Assembly (NCBI GenBank): GCA_037157565.1 | Contig: JAZHRO010000013.1 | Span: forward strand, 30,632,501-30,696,500 | Origin: Thalassia testudinum | Lineage: Eukaryota; Streptophyta; Magnoliopsida; Alismatales; Hydrocharitaceae | Direction of reading: 5' to 3' | Length of the DNA stretch: 64,000 nt | Part shown: positions 48,336 to 59,027 of the stretch, in pieces | Numbering within the stretch: the stretch's first letter is position 1 | Layout of the letters: every line of letters begins with the position of its first letter | The notes under the pieces: generated by a model | Told to the model about the DNA's origin: nothing | The model's database searches: none | Seen by the model: only the letters and a program-made list of their open reading frames with translations | Translations under genes and position numbers: made by a program

Positions 48336-48380
48336 AATTGATAGCGATGGCGTGAAGAGATAACCGGGTTTTATTGTTAT

Positions 48381-48395
48381 GTCGTTGTAGTATAG
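48381..48395 (-). promoter_or_regulatory. tRNA-Asp 5'-end complementary motif in U5, element D
   Basis: The plus strand GTCGTTGTAGTATAG equals the first 15 bases of plant tRNA-Asp (15 of 15, from established tRNA sequence). It lies 45 bases from the exact PBS. Confidence 0.65.
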
Positions 48396-48451
48396 CCAGT
48401 TATTGCCATCATTTCAAATATATAATTTTTTACTCGGAAAATAAAAGAGTT

Positions 48452-48469
48452 CCCGAGGTCGAACTCAGG
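48452..48469 (-). other. U5 TTCGAC-loop hairpin, element D
   Basis: RNA sense CCTGAG-TTCGAC-CTCGGG, identical to A although the surrounding R/U5 sequence differs. Confidence 0.55.
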
Positions 48470-50151
48470 AAGCAAGTTGTATTCTAGGGGTACAAGTTTC
48501 TTTTACAAAAATAAAGAAAGAGAGAGAGAGAGAATTTGTTGGCTTCTTTCTTCTTCTCTTCTTTTCTCTTTGCCTATCTTCTTCTGCTTGACTCTTCTGC
48601 TTTATCTGCAGCAGTAGTGATGCTTTTCTTCTTCTTTCAGTTCTTGTTTCTGCTCGTCTCTTTCTTTTTCTTCTCCCTTGCGGTCCTGTTCTTCTTCTTC
48701 TTCTTTCTTTCTTCTTTTCCTTTCTTCAGACCCTCTTCTTCTCGTGTTCTTCTTCTTCTTTCAGTTCTTGTCTTGGCCTCTCTGCGTTCTCCTCTGTCTC
48801 GCCTTCCTTCTCCTTCTTTGCCTTCAGGATGTCGTCTGATTTTCCAATCAGACGACTTAAACCGCAGTTGCTACAGTGCCGCTCGGTGATCCTCCTTCCT
48901 TCAGCTTTCGTCTTCTTCCACAGTTCTTCTTCACCTGTGCCTGCACACTTACACAGCTTGATCAGAGAGGGGCAAAACCTATCTCTACCCTCCCCCGCGT
49001 CTCTCTCTCACAGAATCCGCTCATGGGATAGCTCTCCCAGAGCTGCCGGGTAGCCGGGTACGGGTCGCGCCCGGGTCCAGGCCCACCGGCGTGCGTGGTG
49101 GGCGAGGAGTGCAGGTCAGTCTAAGTCGGGTCGGGCCAGGTCCGCGGGGCGTGAGCGCGGACGAGACCGGGTAACCGGGCGGGTGAAGGGGACCTCACCC
49201 CGTGTGCTGAGGCAATAAGCCTCCAGCACTTTTTCGCTTTATACCGCTGCGTTCCTTCAGAGCCTTCCGAGGTGGGACTAAATGTCCCACCCCAATTTCG
49301 CGCCTGTGCGGAGGAAGCAGCCGGTAATCGCAGCGTTACACGAGACCTTCGCGCGAGGGCTTCGACTCGACTGCATCCTGGTGCTTCGCGAAGGCGCCTT
49401 GCGCTGTCTGGGAGCGTAACCTGGGCGTGACTCACCTGGGGCAGCAGGTGAAGAAGCTGCTTTGCTTCAACAATGGCGGCGACGAGCGCAGGTACCTGCC
49501 CACAGAAAACGGCCTCTCGGCCCAATCAGAAACGCGGAGGACCTTCGCCGTGGCACGGCGAAGGTGGTCGGGGGGTGTGCAGGCGGCGGGGCGGAGCCTA
49601 AGGGCTGCCCTAGGTCGGACTGTGGGTCGGGAGATGGGTTTGTTCGGTGGAGTTGCAAGGGGTGATTTGGGGGAAGTGGAGGGGCGGAAATGGATCAGGG
49701 TGAGGAGGCGGAGATTATGTGCAGGTCGGCGAGCCATGTGGGATGCTGGAGTGATGGGAGCGGCTCGCCGGAGGATGGCCGGAGGCGGAGAAGGTGAGGG
49801 TGATTGGTCGGAATCGAGGGCGACAGTAGATGTTTAAAGTGAGGAAAAGGAAGAGGGGAGGAAGAGGAGGAGTTCTACCTACTTAGCAGGACGAGGAGGG
49901 GCCGGAGCCCGGAGAAGAAGATGCCCGGGGGAAGGGGCGGCGGCGAGCAGAGGGCCGGAGAGGCGCCAGCTGGGTACGGCGTGGCGCGGGAAGAGCAGGG
50001 GAAAAAGTCTCTGCTGCTGGTATTGCGGCAGAGCGAAGAGGAGGAGGAAGAACCGCCGGAGCTGGTGGGCGTCTGCTGGAGTGAGAAGAGAGGAAAGTTG
50101 GGGGTTTTCTCCGTCAGATCCAAGCTGGGAAGAACGGTGGAGCGACGGGGG

Positions 50152-50159
50152 TATTTATA
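50152..50159 (-). promoter_or_regulatory. TATA box of element D 5' LTR
   Basis: Minus-strand TATAAATA, about 0.93 kb from the U3 start. Confidence 0.7.
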
Positions 50160-51085
50160 GGGACCGAATCAGGGAGGAAGGCGGAGGGAGACGACGTGTC
50201 TCCCTCGCCGGAGGACGCCGGAGATGGAAACCCATACCGTCCGTGCGTTCGCACGGCCGGTATGGTGGGTTACAGCGACCAGGGGGGTGTTCCTGCGACG
50301 GCTGACGACGCAGGGCACCCCCGGTTTACTTGCCAGACTCTCTCCCTCACCCTGCGCGGCGCCATGCTCCGTGCAAGGTCGCCGGGGCATGGCGCTGGCA
50401 GGTTTTGCAGGGAGGACCTGAACGCAAAGAACGAAGGAGAGTTAGGGGCCAAAATGCGAGGGTTCAAAAGTTGAGGGCCAAAAAGTAAATATATGAGGAC
50501 CAAAGTGTAAAGTTGGTCAAGAAGGTTTCTTCTTAGGCTCAAGTTTTTATACATGACTAATTAGGACCTAAGGAATCTGATGGTGAATTTTATTTCTAGA
50601 TTAAACCTTGTTTGACTGGTTAATTTACGCAAAAACCCAAATTAAGTTATTAATTGGGTATGGTTCTCAATGTAGGTCAAGATGGGTTCCTAAGGTCAAA
50701 TTGAAGGTTCTAAACCCTAGAGATTATTTTTATATGAATTTTAGAGGGTTTATTCCATTTTTTCTTTGCCTTGAACCTCGTGAATTGAAGTGGGTTTGTT
50801 TTAGGGTTACAGATTATTATTTAGTTCCTTGGAATTGCTGTAGCCCTTGCCAGATCATCTCATCCCACTTTTATTCTTATTAGGTTGCTTTGACCTATGT
50901 TTGGACCCTGAATTACCCTGTATGCAGATTATACTGGTAAAATTACATTTTTACCCCTTATGACTTGTTTTCTCCTTAAACTCAGAATTCTCTGAGTTAA
51001 GCCTTTCCTTGAGTTATGTAGGAGCTTTTATCCTTTGTATTGGGTCAAAATGAGCTAGTTATGGCTCATGATGAGGTTCTCATCA

Positions 51086-51999
51086 TCGGGGTTGATATTG
51101 AGGTCTCTGATTTTGATTGTTCCCTGACCACGTGAAATTAGGATGATTGCGTCATCCAGGGTTGTAGGTGTTTGAGAATGGATCATTCTGGATGTCATTG
51201 AGGTCCTCGCAGGTCTGAGGAGCCTCAGGAAAGTCAGAATACAAGGGTTCAGAGTTCCCCCAACTAGAATAGGTGGGTCCAGAGTTTCCTCCGAACCCTG
51301 AATCAGACGGGGGTGGCTACAGGTCCATCCCCTAAGAAGATCGATGGTAGATGTTATGCACAGCCTCCTTGCTAGAGGGAAGAACTTTTTCAGAAACTCG
51401 GATTGTAGTTCCACCCATGTGTTGATTAGATGCGTTTAGGTTTGGTACCAGTGAGCAGCCTTGTCCATGAGAGAGAAGGAGAACATTTTCATGAGTAAGA
51501 TATCCCGATTTTGAGCTTCTAACCAGAAGGTCTGAGTCAGATGCTTGAGTTGCTTGATATGCTGGAAAGGATCCTCGGACTTACACCCATGGAATTTAGG
51601 AATAACATGAATCATGTTAGGCTTGAGTTCAGTGTCAGGACCTCCAGCGGGGATTTGGACTTGAGGTTCGATTGCTACCGCAGCGGAATTGTAATGATCT
51701 CGCATCATAGGACGTTGCGGTGGGTTCATAAAGGCTTGGAATAGATCGTTGAGGTGCTGAAGCTGATTTTCAAGATTGTTTTCTTCTGCTGGTTGCTCCA
51801 TAATGATGGATGAAGGAGAGCTAGGTTCAGATGAATCAGAAGAGATATCAATCTGGTTGTGTTGTTGCACAAATAAGGAGGTCGAGGCTTGGCCTCGACG
51901 GGAATGAATAGCTAATGGAGGCCTCAAGGATGGTCTTAGAGACCTCCTCCCGAACATGCACCGATTGAGTAGATGAGGGAGAGAATGTGATGGACCCAA
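51086..51999 (-). pseudogene. Element C gag, N-terminal part with internal deletion
   Basis: 51436-51999 gives the Gag N-terminus and capsid start (FGRRSLRPSLRPPL, HVIPKFHGCKSEDPFQHIKQ, MDKAAHWYQT). After a stop, 51360-51420 reads SEFLKKFFPL, which jumps directly to the equivalent of the late-Gag HRSS region. The segment corresponding to about 0.55 kb of A gag is missing. Coding similarity ends at 51090 where D inserted, and the rest is at 34414-34527 and 20030-20649. Confidence 0.8.
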
Positions 52000-52910
52000 T
52001 CAAGACACCCAAAAATTTTGTATGACTATAGAGATTTGGGGCAGATGATACTCCTTAGTCAGAAAGCCATCAACCTGAGAATTACCTGGGTAGCCAGAGA
52101 GGGAGAGTCCTGCGAAGACCCCTACATGGTAGAGCGCCCCTACGAGTTACAGGGTTTCCCCCACCCAACATCTCTTGTCACTGAGGATCCAGGTAGACCA
52201 GAATGGAGACTTGACCTCTTAAGTCTACCGATTTTAAGTTAAGAGCAAGGGCGCTTATGATTTCACTTGAACTTTAAGATGTTTTTGTGCAAAGTGACCT
52301 AATTTGAAAATTGGTTAACATAACAAGGTGAGTCAACTTCACCTATTTCATCCTTTGAGAAATTTAGGACCCTCTTTTAGTGTTCAAGTGAGATTAAGAG
52401 CCTGATTTTAGGGTTTTCTTGAATAAATCAATTCAACCAAGGCTTAGGCACACACTGTTTGGAAGGTTAATTCTTGATTAAGTAGGTGTGTCTCTAAAAT
52501 CCTAAACTAGAAATCCTAATTGGCTCTTGATTGGTCCAATTTAATTTGTCAAAAATATGGTACCTAAGGCTCAAACAAGAAGGTGATAGCCCGAGATACC
52601 TTAAGCCCTAAGTAGGTGCACAAATCAAGGTTTGGATGTTGTCTAAGTAGACTGTATCAAATCAGGCAACTTGATGATTAATCTAAGAATAGAATGCAAG
52701 TAGCTCTAATTGATTCTATCCTTTTTTAGCTTTTTCAGAATCGGCGGATTAGAAGAGATTGGATTTGTGTTTTACCTACCCTTGGAGTGGCTGATGTGCA
52801 GCTGATTTTTCTTCAATGAATCCCCTAAAATAGATCAAAGTCAAAAGAGATATAGCAAGTTAATACCAAATCTGATATTACAATCAAGAGATCTAAGTTG
52901 CGCATTGCTC
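52000..52910 (-). other. Element C leader
   Basis: Non-coding, diverged but collinear with the A and D leaders (for example the GGTTTCCCCCACCC block near 52150). No gene seen. Confidence 0.6.
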
Positions 52911-52927
52911 TCCGGCAACGGCTCCAA
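52911..52927 (-). promoter_or_regulatory. Primer binding site (tRNA-Asp type), element C
   Basis: CTCCGGCAACGGCTCCA, two changes from the tRNA-Asp 3' end, consistent with an old copy. Confidence 0.75.
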
Positions 52928-52930
52928 AAT

Positions 52931-55577
52931 GTTAGTTGCTCTAAAACTGATTTTAAAATCGATGCGCTGCAATATAGTTCGAATCAGTGCGAAAAACAAA
53001 TAATATTTATGCTCGAATATCAAAAATGAAGTCCGAGGTTGAACACAGGGAACAATTGGCAGAAATAATTCTCAAAATTGCAATATAAGCAATGTAAAAT
53101 AGAACTCCAAACAAGAATGATATATAAATGAAAGTGAATGTCAGATAATGCAAAAAGAATGAAGTAAAATGGTGATTTGAATTACCAAATTACCCTACAA
53201 TGTTAAGCTTTGCAAGCTACACAAAGTAACAGAATCACATAAGCCAAGCAAATCTCAATTTAACTAACAAAACCAAGGTATCAGCAGATATCAGACGACA
53301 GAATAGGCGCTCAGACGCCTTAACCGATGCTCAGTAAAACAGAGGAAAAAGCCTCTTCCTCTTCAAGCCTGTAGGCTTCTTTCTTCTTCTCTTCTTCTAC
53401 CTTCTTAAGCTCCAAAGAAGACACAACACAGGGCTCAGCATGCCAGCAGAGGCAAAGGCCTCTCTCAAATCTCACAAGTGTTGAGAGGAGGGTGGCAAAG
53501 CAAACACCCCCCCCTCCTCTCTTTTTCTCTTCTTCTCTCAGAACCAACAAACCAGACCAGACCCGGGTATCCGAGTAAACGGACCGAGCCCAGACCCGCA
53601 AGGCATGAGTGCGGGCAAGGGTGTGCGTATGCGTGTGCGTGCGGGGACCTCACCCCCTGTGCGTGCTGAGGCAACGAGGCAAAGACACTTCTTCACTTTA
53701 TGCGCTGCGTGGGCTTCAGGAATTGCTAATGTGGAACTAAAGACGCCCATTTCTTCCACGTGCACTCTTCAGCAGCTGGGGCTTGCGATTGGCGTTGAAG
53801 GGATGGTTGATGTCTCCAATTGGCTACCTGGAGATGAACCTAGGAGTTTTCTGCGTCACTTGGGTGTGGAAGCGAGGAAAAACTTGGCTAGAGGGCAGAA
53901 ATCGAAGGTAGAGAAAACTGTGTAGCGGCGGAGCTCTGATGAAGATACCTGAGACAGAAATACAAGCTATAAGCCCTAGTTAAAGCGCTCAGGTGGATCG
54001 TCGAGGACCGACGAGTGCAATGGTGGTGTCGGTTTGGCGTGCGTGTGTGTGAATGTGCATGGGGAGGTCGAAGAAGGTGAGTGTGCTCGGGGAGACGATT
54101 GCGTGGGAAATAGTCCTAACTAGGTTAGGGCTTTCGCTTCTAGAGTCGCGGCGGAGGTTTTGAAGGTGGTGGTATGAAGTTTGATGCGGTGTGGCGATGG
54201 CGTGGGTTCATTGGAGTTCCGCCGGCCATGAAGAAGATGAAGTGCGGGGGGAGTGGTTGGTGGTTGTGCGTGTGTCGTAAGTGTGAGAGAGAGAAATAGA
54301 GTAAGAGGGAGAGCAAGAGAGAGACTTAGCTAGGTGAAAGAGAGGCGGAGGCAGCCGATTTTGGTCAATCGGTGTCAGAGAAGGAAGATAGAACGGTGAG
54401 GCAGCGACGACGAAGTAGACGGAGGTACGCCCTCCCTTTAGCTGGGGAGGGTCGCGAGGAAGAGAGGAGTCGGGTAAGCCAACCAATTTGGTCATTGGAC
54501 GGCCGGAGGAAGAGGATTGAAGAGGGTCGCCGAAGCAGGGGTTTTGGTGGCCTGAGAAGGAGAATCTAAGGGGGTTGACGCACCAAAACTTGCTGAGGAA
54601 ATGCGTAAGGCCACGGGAGTCCTTTTATAAGGCTCTAAACGGAGTTCTAAGCTTGGAAAACAAGCTTAAAATCTCTGAGCTTCTCGTCGACGTAGGATAC
54701 CCAATCAATCAAGCCATTCGCATTAGGATTCTAGAGGGATTTAGGATCCCTAGATGGGCTCATTTGGAAGGCAATTACTTAACGAGTTTCCCTTTCAATT
54801 TTGAGAGGGATTCTTCAAGAAATCACAAAGATCTTGTCATCTAAAGTTCACTGGAGTTTGTAGGATTAGGATTTCATGGAGGTAGGGACCTTTCTGTGAA
54901 GACAATGAGAAAGTTAGGGACTGACATGCAAAGGATTCGAAAGTTAGGGGCAAATGTGTGAGATAAAAGGGTTATACAGGATCAAATTGCAAATTAGGTT
55001 AAGATGATTTTAGATTAGGCCTAAATTTTGGTAAAACCCTAATTTGGACCTAAGGAATTCAATGGTGAAGTTGGATTTTGGTTTTGACCTTTTTTTCTTG
55101 GTAATTTATGCAAAAATCCAAATTAGGGCAAAAGTCTACCTGTGGCTCTGTTTTAGGTCAAGACGGGTTTTGATGGTCAAATCAAGCATACCAAACCCTA
55201 GAGAATATTTTTCTATGAATTTTAGAGGATTTATATGAATTTTATCCTAACCAGAACCTTGGTAGATTAAGCGGGTCTGTTTTTAGGATTTTAGATGTCC
55301 ATTAATTCCTGTAACGCATGAAAATCATTTTCTGTCTGTTCTAACCCACTTATTAGACTCTTAAGACCATTTGACCTTTGTTCAACCCCTGAGAAAATCC
55401 GTGATTGTACTGCAATTGAGATATGATGGTAAAATTACAATTTTAGCCTTGTTTTCTTATCTTTCTCTCAGAATGATTATGCAATGAATTAGGTCTTTCT
55501 AGCGGTTATGTAGGAGCATTTAATGACCTAATCAGATCAAATTGAGCTAGTTATGGCTCATGATGGTGTTCCCATCA
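52931..55577 (-). repeat. Element C 5' LTR
   Basis: 2647 bp, TGTTAGTTGC...CCCATCA, partner of 4871-7498. U5 motif at 52964-52978 (10 of 15), decayed TTCGAC-type hairpin at 53034-53050, TATAAAAG (minus) at 54622-54629. Ends at the GCCTT target-site copy. Confidence 0.85.
52964..52978 (-). promoter_or_regulatory. tRNA-Asp 5'-end complementary motif in U5, element C
   Basis: The plus strand TGCGCTGCAATATAG matches 10 of 15 positions; the partner LTR (4904-4918) keeps 11 of 15. Differences fit C-to-T/G-to-A decay. Confidence 0.4.
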
Positions 55578-55760
55578 GCCTTGCACCAACAGTGTCGACT
55601 TGTCCTTGTTGGGCCCGACTTGCAAGGGGCGTCCCTTGGACACCGAGTCGTTGAATTCCACCGAGGCTACCTTCTCGGGATTGCCGCAAGAGGAATTGCG
55701 AGTTGTAGGGCCATTGCTTGGATTTAAATAACGAAACGATATTAAATGATCGTCATTCCC
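55578..55760 (-). pseudogene. Tat-lineage element leader / gag start fragment
   Basis: This is the flank into which C inserted. It lies directly downstream of the Tat-type PBS and holds an open minus-strand frame (NPEKVASVEFNDSVSKGRP) that runs into the insertion point. I take it as the leader or start of the gag whose later part is at 1640-3145; the assignment rests on position. Confidence 0.5.
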
Positions 55761-55773
55761 ATAGACGGCGCCA
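55761..55773 (-). promoter_or_regulatory. Primer binding site of the Tat-lineage element
   Basis: RNA sense TGGCGCCGTCTAT followed by GGGAA, the arrangement common in plant Tat-lineage elements. Two bases separate it from the LTR. Confidence 0.65.
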
Positions 55774-55775
55774 AT

Positions 55776-56328
55776 TGATTGGGGCCCTAAGCGATAGGGG
55801 ACCCAAATCAACAAAAATAGCAATCAACGCACAGAAAGATGCACAAGAGATTGGTAACACAATTCCACCCTAACGAGTGTATGTATGGGGGGAGAGCGAT
55901 GCTCCCAAATTTCCATTATAGTTGCAAGTAATACAATATCTCTCATTCTCTCTCCAAGGTTACATGAAGAGAGCCCTTGTGGGTCTCTCTTCTCTATTTA
56001 TAGTACAAATAATATCTAACATCATTTAATCCTTTCAATGGACTTCGTGGATTCCTCCGTTACTCGGTTATAAATAGCATTTGTAGTGTCACAGTTAGTG
56101 CTGACGTAGATGTTGTTGCCACTTCTTCAACTCCGGCCAAATAGGTTTTTCGGCGGGTCGGGCTCGTCCAAATCTGCTTGGATATTGACGGGCCCGTATC
56201 CATCTTGATATAGGCAGGTCGGGTCCGCCCAGATCCGCCTATTTGTTAGATATTCGGGTTAGCCGGATTCTTTAGGCTTTGTGCAAAGTTTTAAACCCAA
56301 GGGTGCTTTTTGCCCCTTATCACTATCA
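55776..56328 (-). repeat. Tat-lineage 5' LTR
   Basis: About 0.55 kb, TGATTGGGGCCC...TTATCACTATCA on the plus strand, adjacent to the PBS. The outer limit (56322 or 56328) is uncertain because the partner LTR is not in the window. It contains CTCTATTTATAG near 55993. Confidence 0.6.
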
Positions 56329-56349
56329 CTCCAAATAATTCCACCCAAG

Positions 56350-56806
56350 GCATAGGTTGTTACGCAGGATACAATGATTTATCTCATATTTGGTAAACTT
56401 TATCCCAGGATAAAGTTATCTTGGGAGAAGGTTTCAAAATTTGAGATAAAATAACTGGTCAGATATCTCTCCTAGGAGGGCTTAAGACATTATTCATGAG
56501 AGATTGAGATACTATTTATTACTTCCATCAACATCTAAATCAAACAATTTTATTACATCACATCAACATTAATATATGTTAAAATATACTACCTTAACAT
56601 ATCATACAAATTAAAATATATTTACTATATTACATCAATCTACTTACACTCATATCTTAATATTAAACAAATACACAAACATTATATCAATGCATCAATC
56701 ATTTTATCTTATTATTTATTCCATCATCCAAATAAAGATCTATTTTCACTTATCTCATCCGTGCCATATTTTATCCCACCGCTAAATAAGACCTTAGGTA
56801 ATACAA

Positions 56807-56871
<65 letters not shown>

Positions 56872-57071
56872 CTTACCCGAGTCTTTCCTACTGCCAGGTA
56901 CCATTTGTTTTAAAAGATAAGTTTTGTAAGTGATAGACTTGAGAGAAAATCCCTCCCTTAGAATAAATTTATCTCACATTTTAAGGCATTTTCTTAAGAT
57001 AACTTTATCGCAAGATAAAGTTTGTCAAATTTAAAATAACTCGTTATATCCCATGTAACAAACAGTGCCCC
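56350..57071. mobile_element. MITE-like element with imperfect terminal inverted repeats
   Basis: The left end GGCATAGGTTGTTACGCAGG and right end (inverse) GGCACTGTTTGTTACATGGG match over about 20 bases with several differences. The interior is AT-rich, contains a (AT) microsatellite and has inverted similarity (AGTTTATCCC/GGATAAAGTT type) on both sides. No coding sequence and no clear TSD, so the superfamily is undetermined. Confidence 0.5.
56809..56868. repeat. (AT)n microsatellite
   Basis: About 30 perfect AT units, likely polymorphic. Confidence 0.95.
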
Positions 57072-57102
57072 AAGGATTCATACTTTTACATGGGTAGACT
57101 AT

Positions 57103-57317
57103 GGACGTATTTGATAGGTAAGTTAAGTAGGCTAATTCTAATTTATTTGCTACTTAACTCGCTTATCACTTATGTTAATTTAAAGGAAGTTAACATATCA
57201 TAGAGTTAACCCACCTTCTTTGTAAAAAAAAATAACTTTCGTAACCATCTAACTATAAAAATTCACTTATTCCACTGCTTCTTCCTTATTGCTCTAATCA
57301 TTCTACCAAACAAGCCC
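57103..57317. mobile_element. Short MITE-like inverted-repeat element
   Basis: The ends GGACGTATTTGATAGG and, inverted, GGGCTTGTTTGGTAGA pair with a few mismatches. About 215 bp, AT-rich, no ORF. TSD not clear. Confidence 0.35.
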
Positions 57318-59027
57318 ACGAGATTAGACCCTGTGTCCAATTTTTGTCATGTGGCGAGAAGTAATGTGTGGTGCCGAGAGACAATGCATTTGATAGGAAA
57401 AGGAGTATCCCAGTTGGCAATGTCTCACATACGGTAATGTCTTGTGATCTGACATATGGGAAAGTCTCACATCATATTTAAAGGTGAGGTGATCTTGGCT
57501 TGTGTTAGGAGCTCACTCCACCTCACTGTTACTAGCCCATTGCTACATGTCAAGTCGAAACACATGAAATTAAGAATCAAATCGATCCATTTATAAAGTG
57601 GGAGCCTTTATTTTTGTAGGGGTTCGTAATCACATAACCATGATACTTAGACCTTTACATTACTTGTCTTTGAGTGATTTGTGTAAGGGACTTTTACGTA
57701 GACACTTTCATAGAAGATTGACATTGTATTTATTTCCTTTATTATCAAATATTGTACGGATGCCCATAAAGTTGTTTGATTTCGACATTAATGTTGCTCT
57801 ATGAATCGGACGCATTAACCATGCATGAAGTTATTGATATCAATGCAGGCCTTATTCGGTTATTAGTTTCCATCTAAAAGTTTGAGCTTCAATGAAAATC
57901 TTAAAAATCAATTCCATGGAGAGAGAGAAAATCTCATCACCAACATCTGGGAATCTCTCGACTTTAAACTACACTACGGACTTGTAGTTGAGATAATAGA
58001 AAGTGAAATTGACATTAGGAAGGAATCATTTTTTGTATGTTCAAATTGTTATTCCGTTAGACATGTTTTTTTTTTTTGTTAAATATAATATAAATTTGTT
58101 AATCCCGCGGAGGCGGACAATGTGCACAAACGCTGTCTGATTGTAAATGGTTACGTGTGAGTTCATCATTTCGAGGACATCGAGAAACACATATGGCTCC
58201 AAATATAGAGTAACGAAAAGTCAACTCCTTATCCGAGCAGAAGTTGAACGGAACTTAACATATTTGATTTGTTATCAAGTGTGGATCGTACAGACAAGAA
58301 CATGAGCTTGAAAAGTGATGTGTAATCATCGTCTGTGTTAACTATTTATCCCAAAAATATATCAATGGCATGATGTCATAGAGCTAAAGAAATATATGAA
58401 GTAAAATGAAAGGTCGATAAATTCTAAGCACCTTTCCACGCATCTGAGCAGAGGCCACCAAAGCAATCTAACGGATGAGAGCATGGGCTTGAAAATTGAG
58501 GTGTGATCATGCCTTTGTTAACTATTGCTCATGTATAAATGAACATGGGCCTGTGTTACCACATAGTTCGACGTTTCTGGTTGGGTAAAATGATCATGAT
58601 CGTGCACACAAAGCACGCTTACGGGCCAAAAACACATTATCATGATCGTATACATATAGTTGATTGAAAAAAATATAATTGTTGTACTCTTAGGTTACTA
58701 CCTACAGCACTAAAAGGAAACAAAAGGAAAAAGATTCGACAAGAAACATAATCATAAATATATTGAAACAAAAGGAAAAAGATCCTGCAAGAAACATAAT
58801 CGTAAATAAATATATATATATACCCCTAGCAAGTGCTTATAACTCGCATACACCAACAGAATGTAGAAATCATGTGCGGATCAAACAGGAACATGTATGT
58901 AGTCAAAATTCACAAGATCAAAATTCCAACCTACATTCGTTTACGCTAAAATGAACATTAGAGAGTGTGCTGACCACCAACATTGTAAAAGGAAACTACA
59001 ATAATGCCAAGAAAAATCAACCATCCT
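57318..59027. other. AT-rich intergenic region downstream of eIF3b
   Basis: No gene recognised. Two short open frames (57598-57804 and 57882-58082) resemble nothing I know. The eIF3b 3' UTR should occupy the right part, read leftwards from 59027; I see no convincing AATAAA signal. A 48-bp tandem duplication lies at 58717-58812. Confidence 0.5.
58717..58812. repeat. Two-copy 48-bp tandem repeat
   Basis: Two units starting GAAACAAAAGGAAAAAGAT and containing CAAGAAACATAATC, with a few differences, followed by a short (AT) run. Confidence 0.7.

Larger units (their letters stand above)
37392..51085 (-). mobile_element. Athila-like element D
   Basis: 13.69 kb: 3' LTR, PPT, 3' non-coding region, gag-pol (41710-47409), leader, PBS and 5' LTR (48339-51085). 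TSD TCGGG at 37387-37391 (also 34523-34527) and 51086-51090. It is inserted in element C gag. The internal region is very similar to A, yet its LTR R/U5 half is quite different. The 5' and 3' LTRs differ at scattered sites (about 1% by eye), so it is older than A. Confidence 0.9.
48339..51085 (-). repeat. Element D 5' LTR
   Basis: 2747 bp, TGATAGCGATGG...TTCTCATCA. U5 motif at 48381-48395, hairpin at 48452-48469, TATA at 50152-50159, twin hairpins at 50232-50322. It abuts the C gag remainder through TSD TCGGG. Confidence 0.9.
4871..55577 (-). mobile_element. Athila-like Ty3/gypsy element C, split by nested insertions
   Basis: The ends match as LTRs (4871-7498 and 52931-55577). They are flanked by CCCTT (4866-4870) and GCCTT (55578-55582), a 5-bp TSD with one mismatch. 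Read on the minus strand: 5' LTR, tRNA-Asp PBS, leader, gag, protease, RT, RNase H, integrase, 3' non-coding region, PPT, 3' LTR. Three insertions split it: 8603-15858 in the 3' non-coding region, A at 20650-34413, and D with its duplicated flank in gag. Removing these leaves an Athila-like element of about 13 kb. The coding region has many frameshifts and a gag deletion, so it is an old inactive copy. Confidence 0.85.

Noticed and set aside
48381..48395. Possible tRNA-Asp gene or fragment
   Set aside because: Only the 5' 15 bases match, and no anticodon arm or cloverleaf follows. The 3' part lies before it (PBS), so it is not a tRNA gene.
57598..58082. Two short open frames between the MITEs and eIF3b
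   Set aside because: No similarity to a known family, no splice or codon signature, AT-rich surroundings.
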